Source: Sphagnum magellanicum
Taxonomy: Eukaryota; Streptophyta; Sphagnopsida; Sphagnales; Sphagnaceae
Length of the DNA stretch: 64,000 nucleotides
Direction: 5' to 3'
Assembly: GCA_021904315.1 (NCBI GenBank)
Contig: CM038910.1
Location: 5,518,001 to 5,582,000 of the forward strand
A program made the translations under genes and the position numbers. How positions within the stretch are numbered: the first letter of the stretch is position 1; each line of letters opens with the position of its first letter. This document shows positions 12,056-23,100 of the stretch, piece after piece. The notes under the pieces are model-generated. The model saw only the letters and a list, made by a program, of their open reading frames with translations. It was not told the DNA's origin and searched no databases.

Positions 12056-12880
12056 GTTGGACCTAAGAAGAACTTCAAATGAGGAACAGATCATAAGCTC
12101 TGCAAAACTATTGAGCAGCAAGCTCTACAAAGGAATGTGATCTATCAATGCAGTACTCTTCTTCTTCCTTTCTTCTTTTTCTAGGATCTAAGAACATCAA
12201 AATGAGGAACAAATATCAAAAGCTCTCCAAGACTATTGAGCAGCAAGCTCTACAAAGGAATGTGATCTATCAATGCAGTACTGTTCTTCTTCCTTTCTTC
12301 TTTTTCTAGGATCTAAGAACATCAAAATAAGGAACGAATATCAAAAGCTCTCCAAGACTATTGAGCAGCAAGCTCTACAAAGGAATGTGTTCTATCAATG
12401 CAGTATTCTTCTTCTTCTTCTTCTTCTAGGAACTAAGAACATCAAAATGAGGAACAAATATCAAAAGCTCTTCAAGACTATTGAGCAGCAAGCTCTACAA
12501 AGGAATGTGTTCTATCAAAGCAGTATTCTTCTTCTTCTTCTTCTCTGATCTAAGAACATCAAAATGAGGAACCGATCAAAAGCTCTTCAAAACTATTGAG
12601 CAAAAAAGCTTCATAAAGAAATGTGTTCGAACAAAGTTGTATCCTTCTTCTTTTTCTTCTTTCTTCTTCTTGGATCTAAGAACATCAAAATGAAGAACAG
12701 ATCAAAAAGCTCAACAGAACTAATGAACAGCTACCTCTACAAAACAAAAAATGTGTTTTTATCAAGTACTCTTGTTGCTGCTGCTATTGTTGTTCTCCTC
12801 CTCCTCCTCCTCCTCCTCCTTGGATCCAAGAACATCAAACTTAAGAATAAATCAAAAACTTTGCAAAGTTCTTGAACAAG
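12056..12880. repeat. Tandem array upstream of ABCG gene, unit about 124 bp, about seven copies
   Basis: Units begin near 12056, 12184, 12309, 12428, 12546, 12671 and 12820 with a GGATCTAAGAACATCAAAAT core. Each continues through AAGCTCT(C/T)CAAGACTATTG, AGCAGCAAGCTC, AAAGGAATGTG and a CTTCTTCTT pyrimidine tract. The central copies (12184-12545) are nearly identical and the outer copies more diverged, a pattern expected from unequal exchange. The array lies 0.3-1.1 kb upstream of the minus-strand ABCG start, in its promoter or 5' leader region. A CTT and CTC microsatellite is embedded in each unit and expanded in the last copies. Confidence 0.88.
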
Positions 12881-14120
12881 TATTAAAAGCAACAGGGAAC
12901 AGCATTTAGCTTCATGAAAACTCAAAACCTACAAAAACTTGTTGAGCTCAAAAACTTTCCTCTGGGTCCCCAAGCAGAAAAGAAAGCAGCTAAAGAAACT
13001 TTAAAAAAATCTTCAACCAAACCATGATGACTACATTTTTTTGGTGGCCATTTGCTATATTTTTGCTGATAAAAAAACCCACTCAAAGCTCAAGCTCTCA
13101 CAAGCTCAAGCTCTCAAGCTACTACTATAGAGAAGACAAAACTCCAGTCTTACATAATGGGTGGTATTCTTATGAGCTTTAAAAATCAACTATTGCAAAT
13201 CAAAAAGTCTTGTTGATCAGAAGAGACTACACTTCTTATTACTGATGATCTCTCTTTACAAAATCTGTGATGACAACAACAACCTAATGGAAAGATGTCC
13301 TAACAAGTTACAAGAGTTGGGTTTTGTGTAACTGCTATTTTTGCTTAGTAAAATGTGATGAAAATGTAATAAAGTGTGCTTAATAAAAGCTTTATTTCTT
13401 TGCCCTTTTGATAGCAATACCAGAAAATTTTTAGTCAGAAATCACCACCCATTTAATATTTATTATAGTTATGGCATTAATTTCACTTTGTGGGTGGTGA
13501 TGTTAAATGCTTTTTTAGGACATGATAATGGCAGTTCTTGATCCATGCAAACCCAAATTTGAAGTTTTTTTTTTTTGCTGCATCAAACAAACAAACAAAC
13601 AAACAAAAGCAGAGCTCATCATGAATCCAAAACCCATTGATTGAATGTCATTTTGATTTTGATGATGCTCTCTTCTGATTCTTTCTCTCTACATAGGAGG
13701 AGGTTGAATATGCTTTTTGTTTCTTGATGGGTAGTTAACCTAACCTAACCTTTGTTTGGTGTGTGCCTAGATCTGGAGTTTTTTTCTTTTTTTCTTTTTT
13801 TCTTTTTTTTGGTTTTTTTGGGAAGATGGGTATGTTGGGTGTGTATCAATCAAATTTAAAGAAGGAAAATTTTCAAGCACTCTTTTTTTGATTTTTGATT
13901 TTTGATTTTTGTCTTTTAGTGAGATGAAGGAGGGGAAGTTCTCAGTGGAGGTAAAGCAAGCATCATTGTCTGTTGATATGTCTACATGTGTGAGAGCTCT
14001 TTGGGGCACTTGGAAGTTGGAAGTTGGAGTAATGAAACTGCAAATATATTTGTATCTTGTGTATTGATTTTTCAGTTCCTGCAATAGAGGCAGAGGTTTG
14101 ATTGGAGTTTCAAAAAAATA
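12881..14120. other. Non-coding with simple repeats
   Basis: No gene. Contains a (CAAA) run of about six units at 13583-13608, several T and C/T runs near 13,780-13,810 and a TTTTTGA run near 13,890. A minus-strand frame through this part is low-complexity Ile and Lys and is not a gene. Confidence 0.5.
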
Positions 14121-14160
14121 AAAATAATATATTATTATTATTATTATTATTACTAAATTT
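14121..14160. repeat. (ATT)n microsatellite
   Basis: A run of about eight ATT units beginning near 14130, with AT-rich flanks. Simple-sequence repeat only. Confidence 0.7.
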
Positions 14161-14596
14161 TTAAAATGTAATTCCAACTTGAAAGGTAAATGATAAGACT
14201 TGTTTCTAATTGGACTTGGGGAATTGGACTTGCAATTTCAATTTTTCCCAGTTCCTTTATTACAAAGTACTCATTACATACTTACAACCATAGTACCTAC
14301 TCTGGTTTGGCAGCAAGGTGCCTAATAATTAAGTTATTTTTGTGTCAGTTATAATTTATGTTCAGTAGTGAATATAAATAATATTTTTATGATTTAGAAA
14401 TTATACTAAATAATGAAGCTATTGCGGTTTGAGAGCTTCATTCAGATTTTTGGCATAGCAAAGCACATATTTTTCAGATTTTTGGCAATTCCAAAAAATA
14501 ATTAATTAGTGTCTAATCAAGCTCCATATTAGGGTTCCCTATGTAGTGTATAACTCAAGCAACAACAGATCTAACCACCATAACTAACAATTTATT

Positions 14597-14765
14597 GGAC
14601 TTGCCTACCAAGGCAATGGTGTTGAGTTTACATTCATTATAGAGTATAGTAGCTTAAGGGATTTTGGCCTATACATAATAGGTCTTTTTTTTTATATGAG
14701 GATTTTTGAAAGATGATATTTTGACTTGTGTTGAAACTTGAGTTTAGTTATAATAGAGTTATAAT
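14597..14765 (+). repeat. Dispersed repeat, copy A (inverted partner near 23 kb)
   Basis: This segment matches the reverse complement of about 22893-23100. Shared words include TACCAAGGCAA, ATTCATTATAGAGTATA, AAGGGATTTTGGCC, AATAGGTCT, TTTTTGAAAGAT and GACTTGTGTTGAAA. A weaker second copy of its central part follows at about 14772-14830. It is probably a fragment of a mobile element, type unknown; no terminal structures or coding capacity were identified. Confidence 0.7.
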
Positions 14766-14830
14766 AATACCTTGAAGGACTTTGGTTTCTTTTAGAAGGA
14801 TTTTTTTGAAGATTATATTTTTGCATGGTC

Positions 14831-15652
14831 AAATATTTGAGTTTTCATAATACTTCTTTTGCCTTAAGATACTTTTCAATGTAAATGGCAAGGCCAAGGT
14901 GACACACCCCTTGTTATGATTATTATTATTATGATTATTAGTTAATATCTAAGGATTTCAAGGTACACACATTCCTCTACTTTTCTCCTCCTTTTTTTCT
15001 TTGTAGATATTATAAAAAAAAGAGTCTTATACACTCATATACTTACACAAAATGAACTCATAGCTTATATGGTCATGGAAAGTCCCATTTGGGGTATAAT
15101 AGAAGAATGGCACATTCTCACTTCATGCACTCAAATACAAAATAGTTTGTTTATTCATCTATCTACCCAAAAAGAAATCAATTCCACAACAAACTTGTTG
15201 CGGTGTTAAATTGTTGAGTCAAATTGTGTTCACAAAACAAAAAAAGCCATTTTGAAAAAATAAAAATAAAAATAAAAATCCTCTAAGTTCATTACCTACT
15301 TGCCAATGTAATTTGCATGGGATGATGCATTCCATCCAGGTCATAGTGGAGTTGAGCTGTTGTTGTGGTGGTGGAGAAGTGGTGGAAGAAGAAGATTGGG
15401 TATGTAACCATAGTCAGTTCCTCGCACTCATTTAAACTTGTTCTTTGTACAACTTTTGACGCATTGCGTGGGTAGGGTTTGTACCTAGGGTACAAATTGA
15501 TGACACAAACCAGTTATGTCCTATAAGGTACATTGAGAAATATGCCAAGGACTCAAAGAAACTTCTCCAAATATCCCATCATAATATATAATCCATTTTG
15601 TGAGAGTTCAAATTGTATTTTCAAAGACTATGTTTATCACCGGGTTCATTCA
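14831..15652. other. Non-coding, nothing recognised
   Basis: AT-rich, with short AT(T) runs near 14,920 and an AAAAAT run near 15,260. No coding frame or repeat of note. Confidence 0.4.
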
Positions 15653-15679
15653 TAGGGTTTAGGGTTTAGGTTTAGGGTA
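15653..15679 (+). repeat. Short interstitial telomere repeat
   Basis: Near-perfect run of TAGGGTTTAGGGTTTAGG followed by TTTAGGG: about three and a half TTTAGGG heptamers, one of them missing a base. This is the cleanest telomere-type tract in the window and lies 50 bases before a tandem array. Confidence 0.75.
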
Positions 15680-15730
15680 TGTAATATTATAGTATGTAGT
15701 TACTAGGCTACCCTCTGAGAGAAGAGAATG

Positions 15731-16027
15731 GATGTAAATAAAATAGTTAACAAACTAGCGACATGGTCTCCCTTTATTCTTTTCAACGGATGTAAATGAA
15801 ACCGTAAACAAACTAAGGACAATGGTTTCCTTTTATTCTTCTCTCAATGGATGTAAGTAAAACCATAAACAAACTAAGGATATGGTGGTTTCCTTTTATT
15901 CTCTCAATGAATGTAAATAAAACCGTGAACAAACTAAGCATGTGGTTTCCCTTTATTCTTTCAACGGATGCAAAGAAAACCAACCCTAAACAAACTAAGG
16001 ACAAGATTTCCCTTTATTCTCTCAACG
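15731..16027. repeat. Tandem array, unit about 59 bp, five copies
   Basis: Units start near 15731, 15789, 15849, 15909 and 15966 with GGATGTAAATAAAACC-like words, continue through AAACAAACTAAGGA and end in CCTTTATTCTCTCAAC. The copies differ by substitutions and short indels. Open frames on both strands here are products of the repeat. Confidence 0.85.
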
Positions 16028-16630
16028 GCATTTGGTTTTCATTCATGTAAAGGTTTTCGTATCCATCACACTTATTTTTGGTTTTTTTGGTGCAATGCGA
16101 TTGTATTGTATTGGGAGTTTGGACACCAAATACTTACAATGAGTTCTTTTGACCATTCACACTTGGAATATTGAAAAGTTTGTTTTTCTTTTTAAACAAA
16201 AAGAACCCTTTGAACCCCTTTGTGAAACCCTTTGTGTACTAGGTATGTGGTTAAATGGGTATGTTGAAAAGCATTGAATGGTAAAAGAGGGAGGGAGAGA
16301 TATCAAAGAAGATGGACTTTACTTACAACAACAAGTGCTGACACAAAACTAACCAAGAAGCTCCAATTTCACCTTACCAATTAGGTCATGATGGGTACAC
16401 AAGTAATGCACTATACACCTCACTAACCCCAAGTCTTGCAAGGTGGGTTGTGCATTCAACTCACCTCAACCATGCTACTAGATGTTTACCTTAGTAGGAC
16501 ACCCCATGGTAATCGGGGTCCTTGGGTCACCCCAGATATGGTAAAGTCATTCACTAAAAAAATTTCTAGTGTAAATGACGGATACCTTAAACCATGCAGT
16601 GTGAATGCACACAGCACGATTTAACATGGT
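16028..16630. other. Non-coding, nothing recognised
   Basis: No supported gene or repeat. Leads into the next tandem array. Confidence 0.4.
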
Positions 16631-16813
16631 GCGTTTTTACACTCGTTGGCAAGCTCTTATGCAAGAAGGGCAGATTCTTACACTTGTCGACTGGGTTTTA
16701 CACAAGGAGGGCGAGTTCTTATGCTTGTTGGCAAGTTCGTACACTACCTCTGAAAGTTTTACACAAGGAGGGCGAGTTCTTATGCTTGTTGGCAAGTTCG
16801 TACACTACCTCTG
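16631..16813. repeat. Tandem array, unit about 61 bp, three copies
   Basis: Two almost identical units (GGAGGGCGAGTTCTTATGC, TTGTTGGCAAGTTCGTACAC, TACCTCTG) follow one diverged unit that begins TTTTTACACTCGTTGGCAAG. The near identity of the last two copies points to recent duplication. Frames crossing it repeat the same peptide and are not convincing genes. Confidence 0.85.
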
Positions 16814-18700
16814 GCTTCACAAGGATATTATGCACTCAAGAAGATGAAGCACTCTCAAGTTTCCAGCTTGCCCTCAGCTCACGCCACACCGCCATGGGCA
16901 GCAAGCCCTTGTTTCAGGAATGCCTCGTCCCTTGGGCCTTACCTACCAACATAACAATGTGCTGTAATGTGAGCATCCCATGTTCAAATGTTATGGAATG
17001 TCGGGAAACACCACATTGACTTCTCTTTTACCCTAAAAGTAGAAATTTGTCCAAATGTGGCTTAACTCCTAATAGGGTATGACCAAATTTGACAAAAAAA
17101 ATTGCAACAATTTTTTTTTTAATTGTTTTTTTGTCGATTTGAAATTTTGCATCATTTCACCCAAAAAAAGAAACCGCAACACAGCATTGCCTACATTTTA
17201 GGGATGGCTATGTAAAAGGAAACCCAACTCTGAAAATGAGATAGGGTGAAGAGCCACTCAATACCTTTAGTTGGCAATTAATTAAGTATCTTCATTTCTT
17301 GTGATGGTTTTGGTAGGTAGTGGATTGCGAAGGTGGGAAAATGGTGAAGCTTTTGCCTAAGAATGTAAAAATGTTGATCCAAGAAGTTCTTGCAAATCTT
17401 CGACAAGGGTAGATAGAACTTGTGAGGATACAACAGACACTATAGTTAATGCCTATAAACTCAAGGAGAGCTGCATAATATTGGAGTGACTTGAAATTCT
17501 TTTTTTTGGGCACAAATTCTAGTGATGAAAAATTTCAAGGAATTATATAACTAAAAAAATCGCATAAGTAATCTTTTTGTACGTTCTTCCTTGGACAATT
17601 CCAAAAATAATTACCTCATTTTCAAGGTTAATTATCTCATTGTTTTGTTATTAACTAACTACCTCACTCATTTTCATTACCCACCATCAACATGGGTATG
17701 AAAATGCAAATTAACATGTGCATTTTCATGTCCATGAGATTTATATTAAATTCAAGTTAAATTTGACATTGACATAAATGATGGTGAACTATTAAATACC
17801 ACATAAGAAAAGAAAATTGATTGCCATCGGTAGTGCCCAGCAACAATAGAGAAGCCCAAGCTTTATAGAATAAATTAACACACCCAATTGCATTGCATAG
17901 TGGACTCTGAAATGGGCACAAGTTGAGGATCATAATCATAAACAATGTGCATGATTGATTTCTCACCAATTGACTCCGGGGTTACCAGGCACGGGGGTTA
18001 GGTAGTAGACTTTCCCAAACCATTTATGTAGACCGAAAGAGCATAATAATGAGAGAGAGAGAGAGGTGAGAGATGATCTTTTGCCATGGATTCTTGTAAA
18101 ATTACTTACAACAAAAATATAAAAAATGAAAATAAAATTATTTTTTAATTTTTAAAAAATATATATCAAGAGGCTAGGTAGGTTAGTATTTTTTTTTTTT
18201 GGCTTGACAAATTGTAAGAAAATGGCAAAACAAACCAGAAAACTAAATGTCTCTCACTGCATACAACCCAGTGCAGGCAAAGCTGGCTTGTACAATTTGT
18301 TGCCCAACAACTTATTATTATTAAGTATTCATTTATAAACAACACACTATGTAGCTTTGCATTTTTCAATGAATTATTTTCCCACAGCCTGGAAAGCTCT
18401 GCAGTCTGTACAGTTATAAAGTCTCTACCTAACTATGCTGGTAGGGTTTTTTTTTTTTTTTTTTTTTTTTAATTTTAATTTTTAAAAAAAATGTAGGGTG
18501 TGGTTGGTAACTTGGTAGAATTATAATATTGGCAAAGTGTGACAAAGTTCCCTTCTGTAAGCAACATTGAACCACTGGGAAGTTGCGGACCTACAAAAAG
18601 GTTGGTCTTTTCTCAAGCTGAAGAATAATCTAATTTTTCAATTTTATTTTGAACCAAATGGAAAGAATCCATTGCAAAGAGAAAAGATCCAGTGTTGTGT
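16814..18700. other. Non-coding with simple repeats
   Basis: No gene identified. Contains a GA run near 18,053-18,067 and a long T run at about 18,449-18,470. Short ORFs on both strands lack domains. Confidence 0.45.
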
Positions 18701-19620
18701 GTGTAAATGGTTTGGGACTTACACTCCGTGTAAACATAAATCTCATAATGAAATTTATTTACAGTCTGTGTAAGTGTAAATATCTAATATCCATTTACAT
18801 TTGTGTGAATATAAAACACGAAATGTGTAAATGTAAAATCATGTAAATTTATTGTAAGCTGTATAGAATCGTTTACCTCTAAAAATCAATATATTTATAT
18901 GGTTTTATGTGACTATGTAAAATGATGTAAGTATAAAACAATGTAAATTTTTTTTGGTAAAAGGGGGATTTCGTAGTGTTTTTGATGATAGGCCAATCAA
19001 ATGGCCCATTGCAAAATAAAAAAACCCCATCAAAACATGGACCCAAAATTAATTAATATGGATTTGCAAGAAGGTATGGTCATTAAAGGTGTATAGTAAA
19101 AATGTAATACAGTTATTTGTAAAGTAAAGTATATAATAACATCATGAGTTTGATCATAAACAGGGTGAGATTCCAAAAAAAATTTACACATTCAAAGGGG
19201 GAGGGAAGGGGGAACTCAGAAAGCCATAAATCTATGTGATAAACTGAGTTTCATCTTGTCTTTCAGTTTTCTTGAGCGCCTCCACTGCTACTACAAATAT
19301 TTTCGTTGCTCCTACCTGTACGAATACTATAATTACTCTAGACCCTTCTTATGCATTAAATGCTAAGTTTCAGCATTTCATACCCAGATTTAATAAAATT
19401 TTCTCACTTTATGGATACACCTTCAGAGGGGTTTGAAGGTGAAACGAGGCCCAAAGACAAGGTGATGTTATGAATAACCTTAGTATATATACTTACACGT
19501 CCCAAAACGTTTACACGAGATCATGTAAGTGTATTTGACAAATATTTACACTGGCCTCATGTATATGTCAACGGTATATAAGGTTTATACACCATGTATA
19601 CAACTATTGACACTTACATG
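18701..19620. repeat. Region rich in GTGTAA/TTACAC words
   Basis: The words TGTAAATG, GTGTAAAC, TTTACAC, TTACAC and ATGTAA recur many times at 18,700-18,960 and again at 19,480-19,620, on both strands, without a fixed period. This looks like a scrambled or internally repetitive element and not a simple microsatellite. Its class cannot be assigned from sequence alone. Confidence 0.4.
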
Positions 19621-19801
19621 CACAACATGAAAATGAACCGAAGCACAAACTTTTTCAACATGGAAAACTTTCATATGCTCCAGAGTCTCAGGAGCAATCA
19701 AATGAAAAATTGGTTAATTTCAGATCTCTGCAAAGTTGGTTACAATCAGTACCTACTAAAAGAATCATAGTTTCCAGAACTGGTTGCTAGTTGCTAGCTA
19801 G

Positions 19802-20039
19802 CCTCGGGTCAGATTCCACATTGATAAACCGAATTATTATTATTATTTAAAATTTTTTTTAATTTTGAATTTATTATTATTTCCATGATCTAATATGATA
19901 TTGTCATATGAATAATGAAATTTATTCAGAGTGTGGCATATGATAATTATGACAATTTTCACCGTGTCAACTTCATATTTTTCACCAAAAAAATTTACAC
20001 TATTTTGAAGATTATTTAATGATGAAACTGAGCTTAGGG
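19802..20039. mobile_element. MITE-like element, copy 1
   Basis: About 240 bases without coding capacity, AT-rich inside, with imperfect terminal inverted repeats: the left end CCTCGGGTCAGATTCC resembles the reverse complement of the right end, CCCTAAGCTCAGTTTCA. It is flanked by TAG on the left and TAA on the right, which would suit a TWA-type target of the PIF/Harbinger superfamily, though the match is imperfect. A second copy at 22030-22279 shares most internal words, for example CAACTTCATATTTTTCAC and GATTATTTAATGA. Confidence 0.65.
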
Positions 20040-20458
20040 TAAGGGTATCTATTCATTCTTCAAATGCTTTTATTGTATGAGTAAGCAAAGCAGGGAAACA
20101 TGTTCCAAAACAAGCAAGCATGCATGTTCATGTTCCAAAAATGGTACGATTAAAAAAAAATTGAAAATTTTATAAAATTTCTAATTTTCTACTTGCCACA
20201 CTACAAGTTGTTTTAAAAAATTGGAAATTTGTCAAACTTTTCGGGAGAACTTACACTTGAAAAAATTATAGCTCTACCCAATTTGGAAAAAGAAGAGGAG
20301 TAAGTTTAGTCCCTTGACAAGGCACATCAGCCTTCTTCATCACTTAACTAGTTGAAGAAGTATGAGTGCACAAGACATGAGAGAGAGAGAGAGAGAGAGA
20401 GTAATAACATGTTGATGTGTATGAAACAAAGCCTTGATGAGCATACTAAGCATATTGG
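20040..20458. other. Non-coding, with a GA microsatellite
   Basis: A (GA) run of about eleven units at 20,380-20,401; otherwise nothing recognised. Confidence 0.45.
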
Positions 20459-20512
20459 TTTAAGGTTTAGGGTTTAGAGCATGTTGGGGGGGGGGGGTTT
20501 TAGGGTTTAGAC
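20459..20512 (+). repeat. Telomere-like words interrupted by a G run
   Basis: TTTAAGGTTTAGGGTTTAG, then a 12-base G run at 20486-20497, then TTTTAGGGTTTAG. The telomere-type heptamers are few and split by the homopolymer. This is seen directly; origin unknown. Confidence 0.6.
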
Positions 20513-20659
20513 TCGCAGGCCTCATAAAATTTGGCATTCTACAAAAAAAATTTGGCATTGGCCAAAAATAAAAACTCAAAGTTGCCAAAATTAAGTGGGT
20601 ATAAGTAGTAGTAGTTGTAGTAGTAGTAGTAATAATAGGCAAATAATCTTCGGATAGTT

Positions 20660-21120
20660 GGCCTACTGAGTACTCCTTAAGAGAGGGAGGGATCTTTTTA
20701 GGTGTAGGAATCCTCACTCTCCTATGCCGAGTGACCTATGTAAGCATAGGCCTTGAGAGGCCTACTCCTTAAGAGAGGGAGGGATTTTTAGGTGTACAAA
20801 ACCTTGCTCTCCTAGCCTAGTGACCTATGTAAGCTTAGGCTTTGCGAATAGGCCTACTCCTTAAGAGAGGGAGGAATCTTTAGGTGTACACATCCTTGCT
20901 CTCCTATGCCTAGTGACTTATGTAAGCATAGGCCTTGAGAATAGGCCTACTCCTTATGAAAGGGAAGGATCTTTAGGTGTACACATCCTTGCTCTCCTAT
21001 GCCTAGTGACCTATGTAAGCATAGGCCTTGAGAATAGGCCTACTCCTTAAGAGAGGGAGGGACCTTTAGGTGTACACATCCTTGCTCTCCTATGCCTAGT
21101 GACCTATGTAAGCTTAGGTC
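20660..21120. repeat. Tandem array, unit about 93 bp, five copies
   Basis: Units start near 20660, 20759, 20851, 20944 and 21037 with GGCCTACTCCTTAAGAGAGG, then TTTAGGTGTAC, CTTGCTCTCCTATGCC, TAGTGACCTATGTAAGC and ATAGGCCTTGAGA. The second half of each unit holds a short palindromic word (GGCCTA/TAGGCC). Copies 3 to 5 are most alike. No coding role. Confidence 0.9.
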
Positions 21121-21136
21121 CATAATAGTATTTCCC

Positions 21137-21225
21137 TCATGGTTTATGATGCTCATGATGAAGGCCATTCCCAAAATGTCATGCCGGATTCAACCTCACC
21201 CTAGGACTTAAAGGCCCTTTTCAAA
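21137..21225 (+). repeat. Dispersed repeat fragment (partner near 57.5 kb)
   Basis: ATGGTTTATGAT ... AAGGCC ... CCCAAAATGTCATGCCGGA ... CTAGGAC ... AAGGCCC matches, with changes, the sequence at about 57449-57560 (CATGCTTTATGATAGG ... CCCAAAATGTGGGGCCGGA ... CCTAGGCCC). It is probably a piece of a shared element; type unknown. Confidence 0.5.
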
Positions 21226-22029
21226 CGTCAAAACGCTGCAAACGATGGCGGCCACCCTTGAAATTCACTTTCTCACGTTAAAATACACGCACTGCCAATT
21301 TTGCCAAAATTACCCAAAGAAAGTTGCCAAAATTAAATTAATTTTGGCAAAGTTGGCATTTGCCACAAACTATGAGGTCTGGTTTAGAGCCAACCCTAAC
21401 AGCAAATGGGACCACCACCCATTTGCTATATGGGGAGTTGTGGTCATGATGAGAGTGCAGGTTAGCATGTTACTCACTCATTTCCAGTACTTTCATCCTG
21501 CTTTCCTTGCAGAGGGAAAATGAGGAAAAAAACAAGGGAAATTGTAAGTAAAAAAGAGCAGAGGGACAGAAACTCTCTGTTGCACCCTGACAATCTGTTT
21601 GCTTCTTGACCTCATTCTCTTGTAGCTAGTGTGGCTGGAATCATAGTGACTTTGAAGAGTCAAGTTTTCTTTCATTGCACCGACCTTTAGGGAGATATTT
21701 GGAACCTATCTATGTATGTTTTGCTCAACCCTATTCTGTTAAGCCTTGGAACAAGTGCAAATTCTCTTTCCATTTCCTTTCTCATCCCCAATTTTTTTAG
21801 CAAGTCCATATTCTCCTTCCCCCACACCCCAAACTAAAACTTCATGGGTGTCAATGTGGCATGTGCATAAAAATCTCATGTGCAGTTTTACTTAGTCACA
21901 CAATTGTTTTGCAAACAACAACACACATTTATCTATGTTTTGCTGCAAAACCAAAAAACAAAATAAAACCCAATATTTATGTTCTGTTGCAAGAAGCTGA
22001 ATTCAAAAACCTAATTTGGATTTTCGTAG
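21226..22029. other. Non-coding, nothing recognised
   Basis: A 92-codon open frame starts at 21245 but shows no domain or splice partner, and I do not regard it as a gene. Confidence 0.4.
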
Positions 22030-22279
22030 CCTAGGGTCAGTTTCCACATTGACAAAATGAATAATTTTTATTTTTTTAAAAATGAATTCCTTTTAAAAAT
22101 TTGAAATTATTATTATTTTCCATCATCTACTATAATATTGTGATTATGATGAGTAGTGAAATTATTCAGAACATAGCGGATGATAATTATGGTGATTTTC
22201 AACATGCCAACTTCATATTTTTCACAAAAATTCATTTCACTATTTTGAGGATTATTTAATGAGGAAACTAACCTCGGGG
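22030..22279. mobile_element. MITE-like element, copy 2
   Basis: 250 bases. The left terminus CCTAGGGTCAGTTTCC pairs with the right terminus GGAAACTAACCTCGG as an imperfect inverted repeat of about 15 bases. The interior matches copy 1 at 19802-20039 along its length with many substitutions. It is flanked again by TAG (left) and TAA (right). It has no coding capacity, as expected for a non-autonomous DNA element. Confidence 0.7.
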
Positions 22280-22892
22280 TAAAGGAAATGTGATGTGAAG
22301 ATCAACTTGTGTGTGTGTGTTTGTTGTTGTGGCATTTGGGTGTGTTCTTGTGTGTCTCTCTGGCACACACCTACACGAACCCCCCCAATTACAACTAACT
22401 CTCTCAAACAACCTGAGCAGCAGATGACAGATCCACACACACAACACACAACCAAATCCTCCCTCGGTTTAGAGTACTTGACCTACAAACTCTCTATTGC
22501 CTTCACATGATCTTTAAATTCATACAACAACAAACAACAACTACTTCTTGAATGTGTTGTGTTGTGTGGGCCCAATGAAAAGGAAACTTAATATTGTCCA
22601 GACAAAGTCTTCTAGGTACTCTTGATGCAAAAGTCTCCTAACTTACACAAAGGACCAAAATTTGGTTCACCACAAACTTTTGTTGTTGGGTACACCATGT
22701 ATTCTTCCCTCCCCCGTACAAACAAAACAATGGGTGCGTCACACTCTCTAGCCTTGCCATTTACATTAACACGTATCTTAAAGCAAAAGAAGACTTCTTA
22801 TGGAAACTCAAATATTTCACCCATGCAAAAAAAAAAAAATCTTCACAAAAAAAATCCTCGAAAAGAAAACCAAAATATCGTTCAAGATATAA
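22280..22892. other. Non-coding with a GT/CA-rich patch
   Basis: A TG-rich patch near 22,308-22,360 and a CA-rich patch near 22,430-22,455 are partly complementary. No gene is supported. Confidence 0.4.
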
Positions 22893-23100
22893 TATAACTC
22901 TATTGTAACTAATCTCAAGTTTCAATTTCAACACAAGCCAAAATATATTATCTTTCAAAAATGCACATATAAAAAAATAAAATAGACCTATTATTTATTA
23001 CCTAGGGGCCAAAATCCCTTGAGCTACTACTACTATATATATACTCTATAATGAATCTAAACACAATATTGTTGTTGCCTTGGTATGCAAGAAGCCCAAC
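22893..23100 (-). repeat. Dispersed repeat, copy B (inverted relative to 14.6 kb)
   Basis: Read on the minus strand this matches 14597-14765, from TACCAAGGCAA through AGAGTATATATATAGTAG, CTCAAGGGATTTTGGCC, TAATAGGTCTATTTT and TTGTGTTGAAATTG. It is longer than copy A by small insertions. This confirms an interspersed repeat family, not a local duplication. Confidence 0.7.

Noticed and set aside
12273-12925. Leu- and Arg-rich open frames on both strands
   Set aside because: They are translations of the 124-bp tandem array and its CTT/CTC microsatellites.
13767-14177. 136-codon minus-strand frame
   Set aside because: Low-complexity Ile/Lys/Phe sequence from T runs and an ATT microsatellite.
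15731-16027. Possible CRISPR-like array
   Set aside because: The repeats are contiguous and diverged with no unique spacers, and the genome is eukaryotic.
15813-16050. Frames with repeated peptide units
   Set aside because: Products of the 59-bp tandem array; no known repeat-protein family.
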